A DNA stretch of 64,000 nt, taken from the NCBI RefSeq assembly GCF_016495725.1, contig NZ_CP054705.1:4030001-4094000 (forward strand), read 5' to 3'. The stretch is from Salicibibacter cibarius (lineage in GTDB: Bacteria > Bacillota > Bacilli > Bacillales > Marinococcaceae). Below, piece after piece: positions 17,698 to 26,683 of this stretch. How positions within the stretch are numbered: the first letter of the stretch is position 1; each line of letters begins with the position of its first letter. The translations under genes and the position numbers were made by a program. The notes beneath the pieces are model-generated. The model worked only from the letters and a program-made list of their open reading frames with translations. It had not been told where the DNA came from and searched no databases.

Positions 17698-17826
17698 ATG
17701 TTGGTTGAAGCGTTGCTTTTTCTACTCCTATGCCTGTTGATCCAGGCTATATGGGATAGAAAAAAAGTAAGACAAGCTATGCGACAGCTTGCCTTACGAT
17801 GCGCGGAATGGTTCAAGGATGATTAA
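17698..17826 (+). CDS. Second small hydrophobic toxin-like peptide
   Basis: A 42-residue peptide with one Leu-rich membrane segment (residues 2-18) followed by a basic amphipathic tail, DRKKVRQAMRQLALR. It starts at ATG 17698, 5 bases after AAAGGGGGTG. The layout (short leader with a local GGG/CCC stem, membrane helix, charged tail, hairpins in the 3' part) matches Fst/TxpA-type type I toxins, although the sequence differs from the peptide at 425. A 12-bp stem within the coding region and a second at the stop codon would favour antisense pairing. Function is inferred. Confidence 0.5.
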   Translation: MLVEALLFLLLCLLIQAIWDRKKVRQAMRQLALRCAEWFKDD

Positions 17827-17835
17827 TCCTGAACC
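17767..17835 (+). repeat. Two hairpins in the 3' part of the toxin-like gene
   Basis: GTAAGACAAGCT/AGCTTGCCTTAC (17767-17797) lies within the coding sequence. GGTTCAAGGAT/ATCCTGAACC (17810-17835) spans the stop codon. Both are near-perfect stems. They may act as a terminator or as antisense-RNA pairing sites. Confidence 0.55.
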
Positions 17836-18426
17836 GCCAATATTAGAGGGGGCTTTTGCTCCCTCTCCCTATACAGTATTATACAATAATCATTAAAATT
17901 ATGCTACCCTAGGAAAAAAGAGAAGATTCCATGGCTTTCCAATAAATAAACACCGACAGTCTCTCAATAGAAGATATCCCTCGGAGATAAGCGTTCTCTT
18001 TTTGAGCGGAATGGTTATCCTCTGATGCTATCGTAAAATAAAACCGCACGAAATCAAAGGTTTGTTCTTTTTGACAATAGTTGCGTCCGTACATAAATTG
18101 TATAATCCGTCTTTATAAATGCTTAAAGTGCCCATATGTATTGGTGGAGACGGCGGGAGTTGATTTAGGGGTAAAATTATATTTCTAAAAATAAGCTGAA
18201 ACCTGCATAAAATCAGTGTTTCAGCTTACCTGCTTAATGATGGATGTTACACCTTTTACACGGCTTTTGTTCCCAAAATGTTCCCACGTAAATTTAGTTT
18301 GTAGGGCACGAACTTCCGTCAATGTGCATTCCTTTTTATTCACCATATTATGCCTGTTTCCACTTAACCTAACGAAAATTTCCTTGAACGGATAGGTAAG
18401 GGTTGATCACGATAACATCATTTAAA
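17836..18426 (+). other. Non-coding stretch with a hairpin and unassigned relic
   Basis: No intact gene. TAAGCTGAAAC/GTTTCAGCTTA (18192-18228) is a perfect 11-bp stem. On the minus strand a frame around 18230-18360 reads LTEVRALQTKFTWEHFGNK, which I do not recognise; WEHFGNK-like tails occur in integrase-rich DNA, so this may be a recombinase relic. The evidence is weak. Confidence 0.4.
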
Positions 18427-18453
18427 TTGTCCTGTGGAGAGTCCACAGGACAA
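18427..18453 (-). terminator. Terminator of the Rpn-family gene
   Basis: TTGTCCTGTGGA and TCCACAGGACAA form a perfect 12-bp stem with a 3-base loop, 30 bases after the stop of the minus-strand nuclease gene. The T-tract is short (TTTAAA). Confidence 0.65.
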
Positions 18454-18482
18454 TATTGGTTGATTTTTTCATAAGCAACTCT

Positions 18483-19391
18483 TCAATCATTTTTAAGGGC
18501 TTGATCAATCAGTTGTAGCACTTGTTTTTCGGATTCAGTTTTGTACAGTTTTGCAATCAATGATTTTAGTACGTCCATTTCATCAATGCTTTTAACCTTA
18601 TGTTGAATGTCGTTCGACCTTAGACCAAATCGGGATTCCAGATAAGAAAGAATAGCCTCTTGAATAACTTCTTTCCCCTCTTGTCTTCCTTCTTCAATGC
18701 CATCCTCATAAACCTTTTGGGCGATACGGGTCATCTTAAACACCTCCATCATTTTGTCTACATAGGAGTCTTCGAGAAATTTATCCGCAATGCCTACCGT
18801 CGTACCTATTAACTGGAAGCGTTGTTTTTCATCTTTCACTTGATTGGCTAGTTCCACAACGTCTGTAGCTAATTCTGTGCGTTTTTTCTTGGAATGCATC
18901 AACGGAAGAAAAACCAGTTGTAACTGTTCATCATCATCTAGTGTTTCCTGATGGTAAACCTTATATGACAGCCTACGAAAAATATCATCCCCGTCATAAT
19001 CCTTCATATAAATAGCGTTGGCACGGTATTGGATGGATCCGTGGTCAAGATGTTCATCGGCTTTCGTTATATCAGCGCCATAAATGACATACGTATAGAT
19101 ATTTCGCCCTGTTTTGTCATATAAGGCTGTATCATACAATTTGAACCGTTTGAGATCGTTTATGCTGAAGGTTGTTTGAAACTCAAGGTGCAGGTAAGTG
19201 TCATCTTGTAACAAAAACACAAAATCCATGCGGCGTTCGTTGACGTCAATCACAGGTAAATCCGTTGGTTCCACACGAAGAATGGGGGCGGTATAGATCC
19301 CATAAAAGTTCAACGCTTTTTGGCCAAATTGTTCCGTCATAGCCTTAAAAATAATATCATAATTCTGTTCGGAGATCTTTTTCTTTGGCAT
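18483..19391 (-). CDS. Rpn family recombination-promoting nuclease
   Basis: A 302-residue PD-(D/E)xK nuclease of the Rpn/transposase_31 type. The core appears as RRMDFVFLLQDDTYLHLEFQ (about residues 53-72), supplying the Asp and the ExQ of the active site. The C-terminal part has the GIEEGRQEGKEVIQEAIL repeat-like helix found in this family. E. coli Rpn proteins stimulate recombination and cut DNA; some act with anti-phage systems. The start is ATG 19391 behind AAGGTGAG. It is a single gene flanked by insertion elements, and its length is normal. Confidence 0.85.
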   Translation of the reverse strand: MPKKKISEQNYDIIFKAMTEQFGQKALNFYGIYTAPILRVEPTDLPVIDVNERRMDFVFLLQDDTYLHLEFQTTFSINDLKRFKLYDTALYDKTGRNIYTYVIYGADITKADEHLDHGSIQYRANAIYMKDYDGDDIFRRLSYKVYHQETLDDDEQLQLVFLPLMHSKKKRTELATDVVELANQVKDEKQRFQLIGTTVGIADKFLEDSYVDKMMEVFKMTRIAQKVYEDGIEEGRQEGKEVIQEAILSYLESRFGLRSNDIQHKVKSIDEMDVLKSLIAKLYKTESEKQVLQLIDQALKND

Positions 19392-19912
19392 GCCCTCACC
19401 TTACCTTACTTCCATTATACCATGGATATTGATTGTTGTGTCAGACTTATTCGTTGTGATTTTCTATCCTCTGAATGTGGGTCCATTCTCCACATTGAGA
19501 TTTATTGCTTCATTATAGAACCCATTGCAAAATCTAAACACAAAGGTAAGATCGCACATCATGAAAGTTACCACAACCTATGATATGCGAAGGTTCTACC
19601 GATGGCTCATGCCGACTCTAGCACAAGCTATAAGAACAAACATCTCACGGAAACCGAGCGCCGGCAAATCCAGGCCCTGCACAGCAAGCTTAAGTCTTCG
19701 TGCCATTGCCAGGGAACTTGGCCAGCCAGCGAATACCATAAAGCGTGAATTGGAGCTTAGAGCAGCTTGCTTCCAACTTGGAAGGTGACACAGAAATATT
19801 TCGCCGATACGAACTAGTACAACGTATCATAAATTCTTTCCCAGAATAAAAGTTCAAAAATGATATCAAAAATTGGTGTTATTTGACTCTTCTCGATGGT
19901 TGATTTTACCAT

Positions 19913-21052
19913 ATGAGTAGAAAATACCATCTGGGAGAGGGGCCCATAAAGTTGTTATTTACGTTTGACGCGAGTACCGAACAACGCCAAAAATTAGCCA
20001 ACCTCCTTCGCAGTGGAAAGACCGAGGTTCGTATTCAATTCCGCGCTCAAATCATTTGGTCTCTAGCTGTTCTGGGCCAAAGCATAGCTAAGGTGGCACG
20101 CCAGCAACAGACATCGAAAAAGACGGTACGTAAATGGCGAGATCGGTTTATGTCTGATGGTGTTGAGGGCTTGCGTGATCAACCCCGGCCTGGTGCACCG
20201 CCGACATATACGATCGAAGAACGGTGTGAAGTCATCGCGATCGCCTGCGACGCCCCCAAACATTACGGGTTTGGGGAACGCCCTCAATGGACGCTCGATC
20301 TATTGGTAGAAACCATCGAAGCTGAACACGATTTGAAACCCATGAGCCGTTCGAGTATCCATCGAACGTTGATCCACAATGATCTCAAACCGCACAAGTT
20401 CCAAATGTGGCTTCACAGCAAGGATCCACACTTCAAGGAAAAAGTGAATTCGATCGTGTCTTTATACTTGAATCCGCCCGCAGATACCCGCGTGCTTTGT
20501 ATCGACGAGAAAACGGGGATACAAGCCCTGGAGCGAAAATATGAAACGAAACGTCCAAAACCTGGCGTCACCGGACGGTTCGAACATGAATACATGCGTC
20601 ACGGGACACAATCGTTATTCGCCAGTTTCGATATTCAAACCGGGGAAGTATTTGCTCAATGCCGTTCCGGACGGAAAGCGGAAGATATTCAAGCCTTTAT
20701 GGAAGATCTGGCCGAGCATTACCAAGATGACACCAACATCACTGTGATCTGGGATAATCTCAACATCCATTATGACGAACCAAGTCAACGGTGGACAACC
20801 TTCAACCAAGGCCACGCCAACACATTCACATTTGTCTATACGCCGATTCATGCGTCGTGGATGAATCAAATCGACATTTTCTTTTCCATCTTGCAAAGAC
20901 GCTGTTTGAAACATGCCAGTTTTCATTCTGTCCAAGATTTGGCTGAAAAGGTCATGGCTTTCATTCATCGCTGGAATGAAACCGATGGCCACCCATTCGA
21001 ATGGATGTTTAAAGGCTATCCTATGCAAAATGCGGAAAAGGAGGCGGCTTAA
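19913..21052 (+). CDS. IS630-family transposase
   Basis: A 379-residue transposase. The N-terminal half has a helix-turn-helix with GQSIAKVARQQQTSKKTVRK (about residues 54-73) and a GLRDQPRPGAPPTY linker. The DDE core shows RVLCIDEKTGIQALE for the first Asp, ITVIWDNLNIHY for the second, and HASWMNQIDIFFSIL for the third, where the usual Glu is replaced by Asp (NQID). It starts at ATG 19913; no strong ribosome site is seen. It is full length. The GC-rich coding sequence differs from its host region. Confidence 0.9.
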   Translation: MSRKYHLGEGPIKLLFTFDASTEQRQKLANLLRSGKTEVRIQFRAQIIWSLAVLGQSIAKVARQQQTSKKTVRKWRDRFMSDGVEGLRDQPRPGAPPTYTIEERCEVIAIACDAPKHYGFGERPQWTLDLLVETIEAEHDLKPMSRSSIHRTLIHNDLKPHKFQMWLHSKDPHFKEKVNSIVSLYLNPPADTRVLCIDEKTGIQALERKYETKRPKPGVTGRFEHEYMRHGTQSLFASFDIQTGEVFAQCRSGRKAEDIQAFMEDLAEHYQDDTNITVIWDNLNIHYDEPSQRWTTFNQGHANTFTFVYTPIHASWMNQIDIFFSILQRRCLKHASFHSVQDLAEKVMAFIHRWNETDGHPFEWMFKGYPMQNAEKEAA

Positions 21053-21343
21053 ATGGTTGAACCTATCATGAGTGCAGCCAAGTCAACGCTTAAGGATGCC
21101 CTTCATGAGCAAGGGTTTACCCACCTTAATGTTCGAACGCATGGCCCTCATCTTGTTATCTATTCTGAGGAAGACGGAGAAAAGGTCAATCGCGCGAGAT
21201 TGACACGATTCAATGATCAGACGTATGAACTAAGCATGAGCAATCATCGCGGAAAATGGGAAGCAACCCCTTTTTCCGGTACAATGGCTGAAATGCTCAC
21301 CTTACTAACCAAACAATTTCCGTTTACACTCACCGAATGGTAA
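21053..21343 (+). CDS. Small accessory protein of the IS630-type element
   Basis: A 96-residue soluble protein whose ATG directly follows the transposase TAA (TAAATG), with AAGGAGGCGG inside the transposase end as ribosome site. The first part is KSTLKDALHEQGFTHLNVRT, followed by alternating strands and a helix, GTMAEMLTLLTKQFPFTLTEW. No family is recognised. It lies within the inverted repeats, so it moves with the element. Strict translational coupling suggests it helps or restrains transposition, which is inference. Most IS630 elements have no second gene. Confidence 0.6.
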   Translation: MVEPIMSAAKSTLKDALHEQGFTHLNVRTHGPHLVIYSEEDGEKVNRARLTRFNDQTYELSMSNHRGKWEATPFSGTMAEMLTLLTKQFPFTLTEW

Positions 21344-21712
21344 ACCGAACCAGGGAAGGAATTTCTGGAATAGAGTACTAGCGTGTATACAAAACAAACC
21401 GACAGAATTGCGGACGTAAGTGCCGTTGGCTGATGGAGGCATGGAGCCCGGTTAAGAATCCTCCACGAGAAATGGTCGCCGGATGTATGTGTCGGACGCG
21501 AAAAAGCGCAAGGAGACTGAGAGGTTCCGATCCCGTGTACACGTATCCTTTACACCTTCATCAACAATGGGCTCCTTGACATGAAAAACATTGATCTGAA
21601 TTTGAACGTGCGCCGTTCTACGAAGAAGCAACGGTCCCGCCAGTATAAAAAAGTGCTAGGCCTAAGCATCTAGGCACGTGAACCGGACGTGGGCACCCAT
21701 TGATAAAATATG

Positions 21713-21744
21713 AAAAGAGCTGATAATTTGACCAGCTCTTTTTT
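21713..21744 (+). terminator. Rho-independent terminator
   Basis: AAAAGAGCTG/CAGCTCTTTT with a 10-base loop and a T-run on the plus strand. It lies just past the IS30 remnant. Confidence 0.75.
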
Positions 21745-22087
21745 AGATTAAATGAAAACTTTTCAATGCGTGTATCTTGATTTCTTTTCTTTGTTTCATT
21801 TAACACATAAACGTAATTTCCTTGAAGGTCAAAAAGAGACCCCTAATATTTTTTTGGGTTGGCTACATGGCCAATCGCGTTAACTTTCTCTTATCAATCT
21901 CATCTCTTAGGAGGTGAAGGTAGGGTGGTGGTTGTATGAATCAGATTGAAAGCGTATGGTCATTGACGATACCCCATAACGATTACGAGTTAGCCTCACC
22001 ATGGGAAAACCAATGAGCATAATAAAGACTTTAGAAACTATTAGCCGAACAAAAGTCCTGAATGTAAAAACTTAACTCAAAACCTAC
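21745..22087 (+). other. Gap with a tiny possible frame
   Basis: A 26-codon frame (21936-22016, MNQIESVWSLTIPHNDYELA and a short tail) follows an AGGAGGTGAAGG stretch, but the spacing is poor and I recognise nothing in it. No RNA gene or operator is clear. Confidence 0.35.
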
Positions 22088-23578
22088 TTAAGATTTTTTC
22101 TTGCTTATCAACTGTTTAACAATTGGATAAAGTAAAAACAGCACCGCCGCGATCATAATGATGAGTGATGTTGGCCGGGCGATGAATATAGAGAAATCAC
22201 CGTGTGACATGATTAACGCTTGTCTAAAAGAATCTTCAGCGAGCGGGCCAAGGATTAAAGCCAGTATAAATGGAGCTGTTGGATAATCTAATTTTTTAAA
22301 GAAAAACCCTAATATACCAAAAGCAATGGCGACCCACACATTAAACACTGTATAAGCAAGGCTGAACGCACCAATAACACAAATGAAAACTACAATGCCA
22401 TTTAAATACCACTGGCCATAGTACATCATTTTAATGAATGATGGCACTAAAAAGATATTAGCGAACAACAGCAAGATGTTAGCAATAAACAAACCGACAA
22501 TAATGGTCCATACCACATCAGGTGATGTATCGAAAATACGGGGGCCAGGTTGAAGTCCGTAAATTATGAGCACACCAAGTAATATAGCTGTTGTTGCACT
22601 CCCTGGTATCCCTAAAGCGAAAGTAGGAATAAGTGAACCGCCTACGGATGCATTGTTAGCTGCTTCCGGCCCGGCCAATCCCTCCATTTTACCTTTCCCA
22701 AATTTATCCGGTTCTTTCGATTGCCCTTTTTCCACGGAATAAGATAAAAATGTTGAAAGAGATGCCCCCGCTCCAGGTAACACCCCGAAGAATGTTCCAA
22801 TGCCTGTACCACGTATCGTAGAAGCAAACGTCCCTTTGATGTCTCGCCAACTTGGGAATATATTCCCTAATTTCATATTGCCTTTTTTCATGTTTAATTT
22901 AAAAGAACGTTCAATATTGAATAGAATTTCACCAATTGCATAGAGTCCGATGATCACGGCAACAAAATCAAGACCTTCAATCAAATGGGGTGAATATTCA
23001 TAGCGGCCCGTTCCAGAAATAAAATCCAAACCAATGGTGGAAAGTAAAAAACCCAGGACTGCCATGATTATTGATTTTAAATAACCCCGATCAGTCAGCG
23101 ATGCAATCGCAGCGATCCCAAATAAAATAAGCGCAAAATACTCAGGAGCTGCAAAATACAAGGCCAAATCTGCAAGCAAAGGTGCGAATATAGCTAATAT
23201 AAGAAGAGAAATAACCCCAGCGATAAAAGAGGAGACGGCTGAAATGCCAAGCGCAATGCCTCCACGCCCTTGTGTCATCATAGGATAGCCATCAAACGTT
23301 GATACAATGGCCGCGGCATCACCTGGGATATTGATTAATATGGAAGTCACACGCCCGCCATACATGCTCCCGAGGTAAATACTGGCCAAAAACACAAGTG
23401 CCATTGAAGCTTCCATGCCAAGCGTAACCGGGAATAGCAACGCTAAACCGGCAGATGAACCCAAGCCTGGCAATATCCCAACCAATGTGCCGGCTATGGC
23501 CCCAAGTAGAATAATCAAAATCATCTCCATGCTGAAGACATACTCAAGACCTAATTGGACATTTTCTAGAAAATTCAT
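22088..23578 (-). CDS. tctA: Tripartite tricarboxylate transporter permease TctA
   Basis: A 496-residue large permease with about 12 membrane segments. The family signatures are VGILPGLGSSAGLALLFPVT (about residues 33-52) and FFGVLPGAGASLSTFLSYSV (about 264-283). With TctB and the lipoprotein TctC it forms a secondary active transporter for citrate-like or other carboxylates. It starts at ATG 23578 behind AGAGAGGTGAT, 17 bases after tctB. The operon also encodes an aldolase and a dehydrogenase, so the substrate is probably a hydroxylated dicarboxylate or tricarboxylate. Confidence 0.93.
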   Translation of the reverse strand: MNFLENVQLGLEYVFSMEMILIILLGAIAGTLVGILPGLGSSAGLALLFPVTLGMEASMALVFLASIYLGSMYGGRVTSILINIPGDAAAIVSTFDGYPMMTQGRGGIALGISAVSSFIAGVISLLILAIFAPLLADLALYFAAPEYFALILFGIAAIASLTDRGYLKSIIMAVLGFLLSTIGLDFISGTGRYEYSPHLIEGLDFVAVIIGLYAIGEILFNIERSFKLNMKKGNMKLGNIFPSWRDIKGTFASTIRGTGIGTFFGVLPGAGASLSTFLSYSVEKGQSKEPDKFGKGKMEGLAGPEAANNASVGGSLIPTFALGIPGSATTAILLGVLIIYGLQPGPRIFDTSPDVVWTIIVGLFIANILLLFANIFLVPSFIKMMYYGQWYLNGIVVFICVIGAFSLAYTVFNVWVAIAFGILGFFFKKLDYPTAPFILALILGPLAEDSFRQALIMSHGDFSIFIARPTSLIIMIAAVLFLLYPIVKQLISKKKS

Positions 23579-23595
23579 GCTGCATCACCTCTCTG

Positions 23596-24057
23596 TTAGA
23601 AGAAAAATAAACCTGTAGGCGTTGGAATATCCAGCCAAACATTGAAAACGACAATCACAAATACCATGCTTCCTAAGGAAACACCGACACTCGACACCCA
23701 GGAATATTTTTCAATGAATTTAAATGTAAAGAAGCTGAAAAGCGTTAAAACCAAAATCAACCCCAACACATCGACCAAAGTTATTGAAATAATCAAAGCT
23801 AGTAAAAAAACAGAAGCCTGTTTAAGTCCTTTCTTTGACTTAAAAAAAGATTGACCTTCGTTATGATCTTCCTTTTTTACAGTATGCGAAAGGATTAAAG
23901 TTGTCGCTAATAGAATCAAAATGATGCTTAGCCATACTGGAGCAAAGCCGGGACCTGGCCCAAAATCAGAACTATATTCAAAACCTAGGGCTTCTACCAA
24001 CATAAAGATGGAAAATAACAGGAGCATAAACGCAAATATAATTTCTGCTTTTTTCAT
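23596..24057 (-). CDS. tctB: Tripartite tricarboxylate transporter small permease TctB
   Basis: A 153-residue membrane protein with four hydrophobic segments. The region FGPGPGFAPVWLSIILI (about residues 32-48) is the TctB hallmark after helix 1. It pairs with TctA in the membrane. It starts at ATG 24057 behind GGGGGTTA and lies between tctA and tctC with short gaps of 17 and 20 bases, so the three are cotranscribed. The sequence in the second half is typical for the family. Confidence 0.9.
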   Translation of the reverse strand: MKKAEIIFAFMLLLFSIFMLVEALGFEYSSDFGPGPGFAPVWLSIILILLATTLILSHTVKKEDHNEGQSFFKSKKGLKQASVFLLALIISITLVDVLGLILVLTLFSFFTFKFIEKYSWVSSVGVSLGSMVFVIVVFNVWLDIPTPTGLFFF

Positions 24058-24077
24058 TAAAAATAACCCCCGGTAAA

Positions 24078-25064
24078 TTATTCGATGATGTCTGCTTCTC
24101 GTAAGTTTTCTTCAAACACTTCATTAAAGTCATGCATGTATTCTTCAAGCTCATCGCCAGCTAAAAAATCTGGCTCGAGCATTTGGGGTTCCTGATATTC
24201 CTCAATCCAGCGTTCATTTTGTGATAACTCTTCAAAAGCATTACTCCAATATTCTTGGTCTTCCTCAGACATATCAGGAGGGCCATAAACAACTCTATAG
24301 AGAGACCAGGTAAGTTCTTCGTAACCCAGCTCCTTCGCCGTAGGAACATCAGGCAGTGCCTCGGACCGTTCTTCTGAAGTTACAGCTATTGGGGTGACGT
24401 CACCACTTTCTATATACTCCATCGCTGATCCAATCTGTTGTGCGCTTGCGTCAATATGTCCTCCCAATAGACCGGTAAAAGCCTCACCAGCACTTTGATA
24501 AGGGAGATAGGTCGCTTCCTGACCAATAGCATCATCGAGTAACATGGCTACCATATGGTCAGATGTACCAACACCGTAACTGCCAAAAATGAGATCCTCT
24601 TCCTCAGCCGCTTCTACGTATTCGTTAAATGTCTCAATTTCGCTGTCAGCAGGTACGACAATAACATAAGACTGTTCACCAAGAAGAGCAATAGGACTGA
24701 AATCTTCATAATTAAATGCATAATCAGATTGTAGAGGCGCGGTTAAAAAAGTAGAATTAGCCAGGATCAAATGATCACCTGATCCCCTTTGGTTATAGAG
24801 ATGGGACATCGCTACCCCTCCATTTCCGCCCGGACGGTTATCAACATTAATGAAATCATCTACAATGTCCTCTTCCATCATGATTTCACTCATTAATCTC
24901 AAAATAGTATCTGACCCCCCGCCGGGTTCAGCTGCAGCAATAAATTCTGCGTGACCTTCAGGATTCGTTTGTGCTTCTGAAGTGTCACCGCTTTCACTAC
25001 ATGCAGTAAGCACCCCAATGAGTGCTATAGAAAGGGATAGTACTATTATCCACTTCAGTTTCAT
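24078..25064 (-). CDS. tctC: TctC/Bug-type solute-binding lipoprotein
   Basis: A 328-residue extracytoplasmic binding protein. The N-terminal signal ends in a lipobox, GVLTACSES (Cys about residue 22), so it is anchored to the outer face of the membrane. FIAAAEPGGGSDTILRLMSE is the Bug-family ligand loop, and HIDASAQQIGSAMEYIESGD is also typical. It is very acidic, with many Glu and Asp, as in halophile-exposed proteins. It is the first transporter gene after the dehydrogenase. The ligand is probably a carboxylate; which one cannot be read. Confidence 0.9.
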   Translation of the reverse strand: MKLKWIIVLSLSIALIGVLTACSESGDTSEAQTNPEGHAEFIAAAEPGGGSDTILRLMSEIMMEEDIVDDFINVDNRPGGNGGVAMSHLYNQRGSGDHLILANSTFLTAPLQSDYAFNYEDFSPIALLGEQSYVIVVPADSEIETFNEYVEAAEEEDLIFGSYGVGTSDHMVAMLLDDAIGQEATYLPYQSAGEAFTGLLGGHIDASAQQIGSAMEYIESGDVTPIAVTSEERSEALPDVPTAKELGYEELTWSLYRVVYGPPDMSEEDQEYWSNAFEELSQNERWIEEYQEPQMLEPDFLAGDELEEYMHDFNEVFEENLREADIIE

Positions 25065-25085
25065 CGTTAAATCCCCCTAGTTGAA

Positions 25086-25976
25086 TTAACGTTTCGTTTT
25101 GCTTTGAGACATGGAATCAATAACATCTTCCCATTGTTCAGGCGCTTCTCCACTAAAGCTGTCACGTAAACCGAAAGATGAAATAAAGTCTAGCTTTTCT
25201 TTAACCGCTGTAGCCATCACAGAATGAATATTTGCTTCCTCAAGCATGGTAATGGAACCATCAAGTTCTGCCGATCGACGTTCGGCATGAATGCTTGTCC
25301 CTGTAACCATCCGATTCATTGAAGACTCATAGCTGTCCCCATCCATCGTGTGACCGATTCCCTCAATCACTGTGTCTTCAACACCAAATGTTCTGGCTGC
25401 CTGTAACATCTCAATATTTAAGGTCGCAAACCCTTTCATATATATACTTCGTACTAGCTTAATCGCTGTAGAGTCTCCAGGGTTTCCGCTTATTATTTTC
25501 AAATTCATATGGTAGTTTTTAAGCTTTTCCGCTAATACCTCAACGCCAGGTCCACTTATCAGCATAGGGACTTTGTGCTTTTCAACAAGAAGAGGGCCGA
25601 CCATTGCACAGTCTACAAACAAAGCTTCACTTTTTCTAACTTCAAAATGTGCCTTTCGCTTAACTTCCGGACTTGCAGCCGTAACATCAACATATATATG
25701 TTTCTCACTTATGAATGGTTTGATTTCTTTTGCCACTTCCAACGCCTTAGTCGCTGGCACAGCCACAAAAAGCAGATCAGTTTGCTTACATACTTCCTCC
25801 ATACTATTGACGATTTGAACATTCTCGGATTTACTACGGGTTTGAATTAATTCTTTAAAATTTGAATGAAATGCCATCGGATCATAAGCGATGAGATCGA
25901 TCGATTGATCTTCCTTTCTAAAACCGCTTGATAGCGCAAAGGATGCATCTCCATAGCCGATAAAACCAATATTCAT
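25086..25976 (-). CDS. NAD(P)-dependent dehydrogenase with C-terminal DUF1932
   Basis: A 296-residue oxidoreductase. The Rossmann start is MNIGFIGYGDASFALSSGF (GxGxxx), and the C-terminal domain, with VRSIYMKGFATLNIEMLQAA (about residues 178-197), matches the 6-phosphogluconate dehydrogenase-like DUF1932 group. Such enzymes oxidise beta-hydroxy acids. It begins at ATG 25976 behind ATCGGAGGA, 15 bases after the aldolase gene, and precedes tctC. A role in processing the transported hydroxy acid is inferred from this position. Confidence 0.8.
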   Translation of the reverse strand: MNIGFIGYGDASFALSSGFRKEDQSIDLIAYDPMAFHSNFKELIQTRSKSENVQIVNSMEEVCKQTDLLFVAVPATKALEVAKEIKPFISEKHIYVDVTAASPEVKRKAHFEVRKSEALFVDCAMVGPLLVEKHKVPMLISGPGVEVLAEKLKNYHMNLKIISGNPGDSTAIKLVRSIYMKGFATLNIEMLQAARTFGVEDTVIEGIGHTMDGDSYESSMNRMVTGTSIHAERRSAELDGSITMLEEANIHSVMATAVKEKLDFISSFGLRDSFSGEAPEQWEDVIDSMSQSKTKR

Positions 25977-25991
25977 AGTACATTCCTCCGA

Positions 25992-26678
25992 TTATTTGTT
26001 TCTATAATAACCAGCCATTTTCTCCTCCAGCCAATCAGGTTCGATTTGAACGGAGGCCGGATCATCGACATAGTTTGCAATGGTTGCCAATCGTTTTTCT
26101 TCGTACCCAAGTTTCTTTTCAGCCTTTAAAAGGATGTCCTCTATTTTATCTTGAGGAACTACGACAACCCCATCCTCGTCTCCTAAAATGAGATCTCCGG
26201 GATTGACAGCCGCACCACCACAAGCAATTTGAGATAGAAGCTCACCGGGACCGTCTTTGTACGGGCCATTCGGCGAGTAGCCAATGGAGAAAATAGGTAA
26301 ACCTAATTCCTCTAATGCATTTCGGTCACGTACGCACCCATCAATGACTAATCCTTCCAGTCCAACGGCTTTGGCTGCTCCAGCCATCAATTCACCTAAA
26401 TAGGCACTATCCGTATGTCCTTTACCGTTAGCAATAAGAACATACCCTTCGCCGCCTTGATAGATTGCCTCGTGCAAAAATAGATTATCTCCCACTCGCA
26501 ATTCAACAGTGTAAGCTGTCCCTACCGTTTTCATAGAATTAGAGACTGGCTTGATGGAATGATGCATCGCCCCCCGTTCTCCCATAGCATCTGCTAAAAG
26601 GGAAGAACTGAGTTTTTTGGCTTTATCTATAACCTGTTGGCTTAGCAACTCCGGTAATTCCAAACGTTTTTTATTCAT
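25992..26678 (-). CDS. RraA-family 4-hydroxy-4-methyl-2-oxoglutarate aldolase-like protein
   Basis: A 228-residue protein of the RraA/HMG aldolase fold. Key regions are SSLLADAMGERGAMHHSIKP (about residues 25-44), VIDGCVRDRNALEELGLPIF (about 115-134, with the Arg-Asp pair of the active site) and LGDEDGVVVVPQDKIEDIL. Class II members cleave 4-hydroxy-4-methyl- or 4-carboxy-4-hydroxy-2-oxo acids to pyruvate plus another oxo acid with a divalent metal. The transporter and dehydrogenase next to it fit such a substrate. The start is ATG 26678. RNase E inhibition is not expected in this lineage. Confidence 0.8.
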   Translation of the reverse strand: MNKKRLELPELLSQQVIDKAKKLSSSLLADAMGERGAMHHSIKPVSNSMKTVGTAYTVELRVGDNLFLHEAIYQGGEGYVLIANGKGHTDSAYLGELMAGAAKAVGLEGLVIDGCVRDRNALEELGLPIFSIGYSPNGPYKDGPGELLSQIACGGAAVNPGDLILGDEDGVVVVPQDKIEDILLKAEKKLGYEEKRLATIANYVDDPASVQIEPDWLEEKMAGYYRNK

Positions 26679-26683
26679 GAATC

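Larger units (their letters stand above)
19817..21378 (+). mobile_element. IS630-type element inserted at a TA dinucleotide
   Basis: The element is 1562 bp and flanked by TA on both sides (19815-19816 and 21379-21380), the target duplication of the IS630/mariner group. The ends are imperfect inverted repeats: both begin GTAC and share AAATTC-TTCCC-type blocks. Removing it with one TA restores FADTN-RVYKTN in the interrupted IS30 gene, except for a TAG at the junction. It carries a transposase and a second small gene. Confidence 0.85.
19602..21702 (+). pseudogene. IS30-family transposase, broken and split by an IS630 element
   Basis: The N-terminal part (ATG 19602) reads SYKNKHLTETERRQIQALHS, then shifts frame to LSLRAIARELGQPANTIKRE, the IS30 helix-turn-helix. 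Another shift leads to VTQKYFADTN at 19814. After the IS630 element the same frame resumes as RVYKTNRQNCGRKCRW (from 21381). A later frame holds YTFINNGLLDMKNIDLNLNV, then RRSTKKQRSRQYKKVLGLSI and a stop. The DDE core is absent. The gene was dead or dying independently of the insertion. Confidence 0.85.

Noticed and set aside
20615-21028. 137-codon minus-strand frame
   Set aside because: It is the shadow of the IS630 transposase gene and has no start signal.
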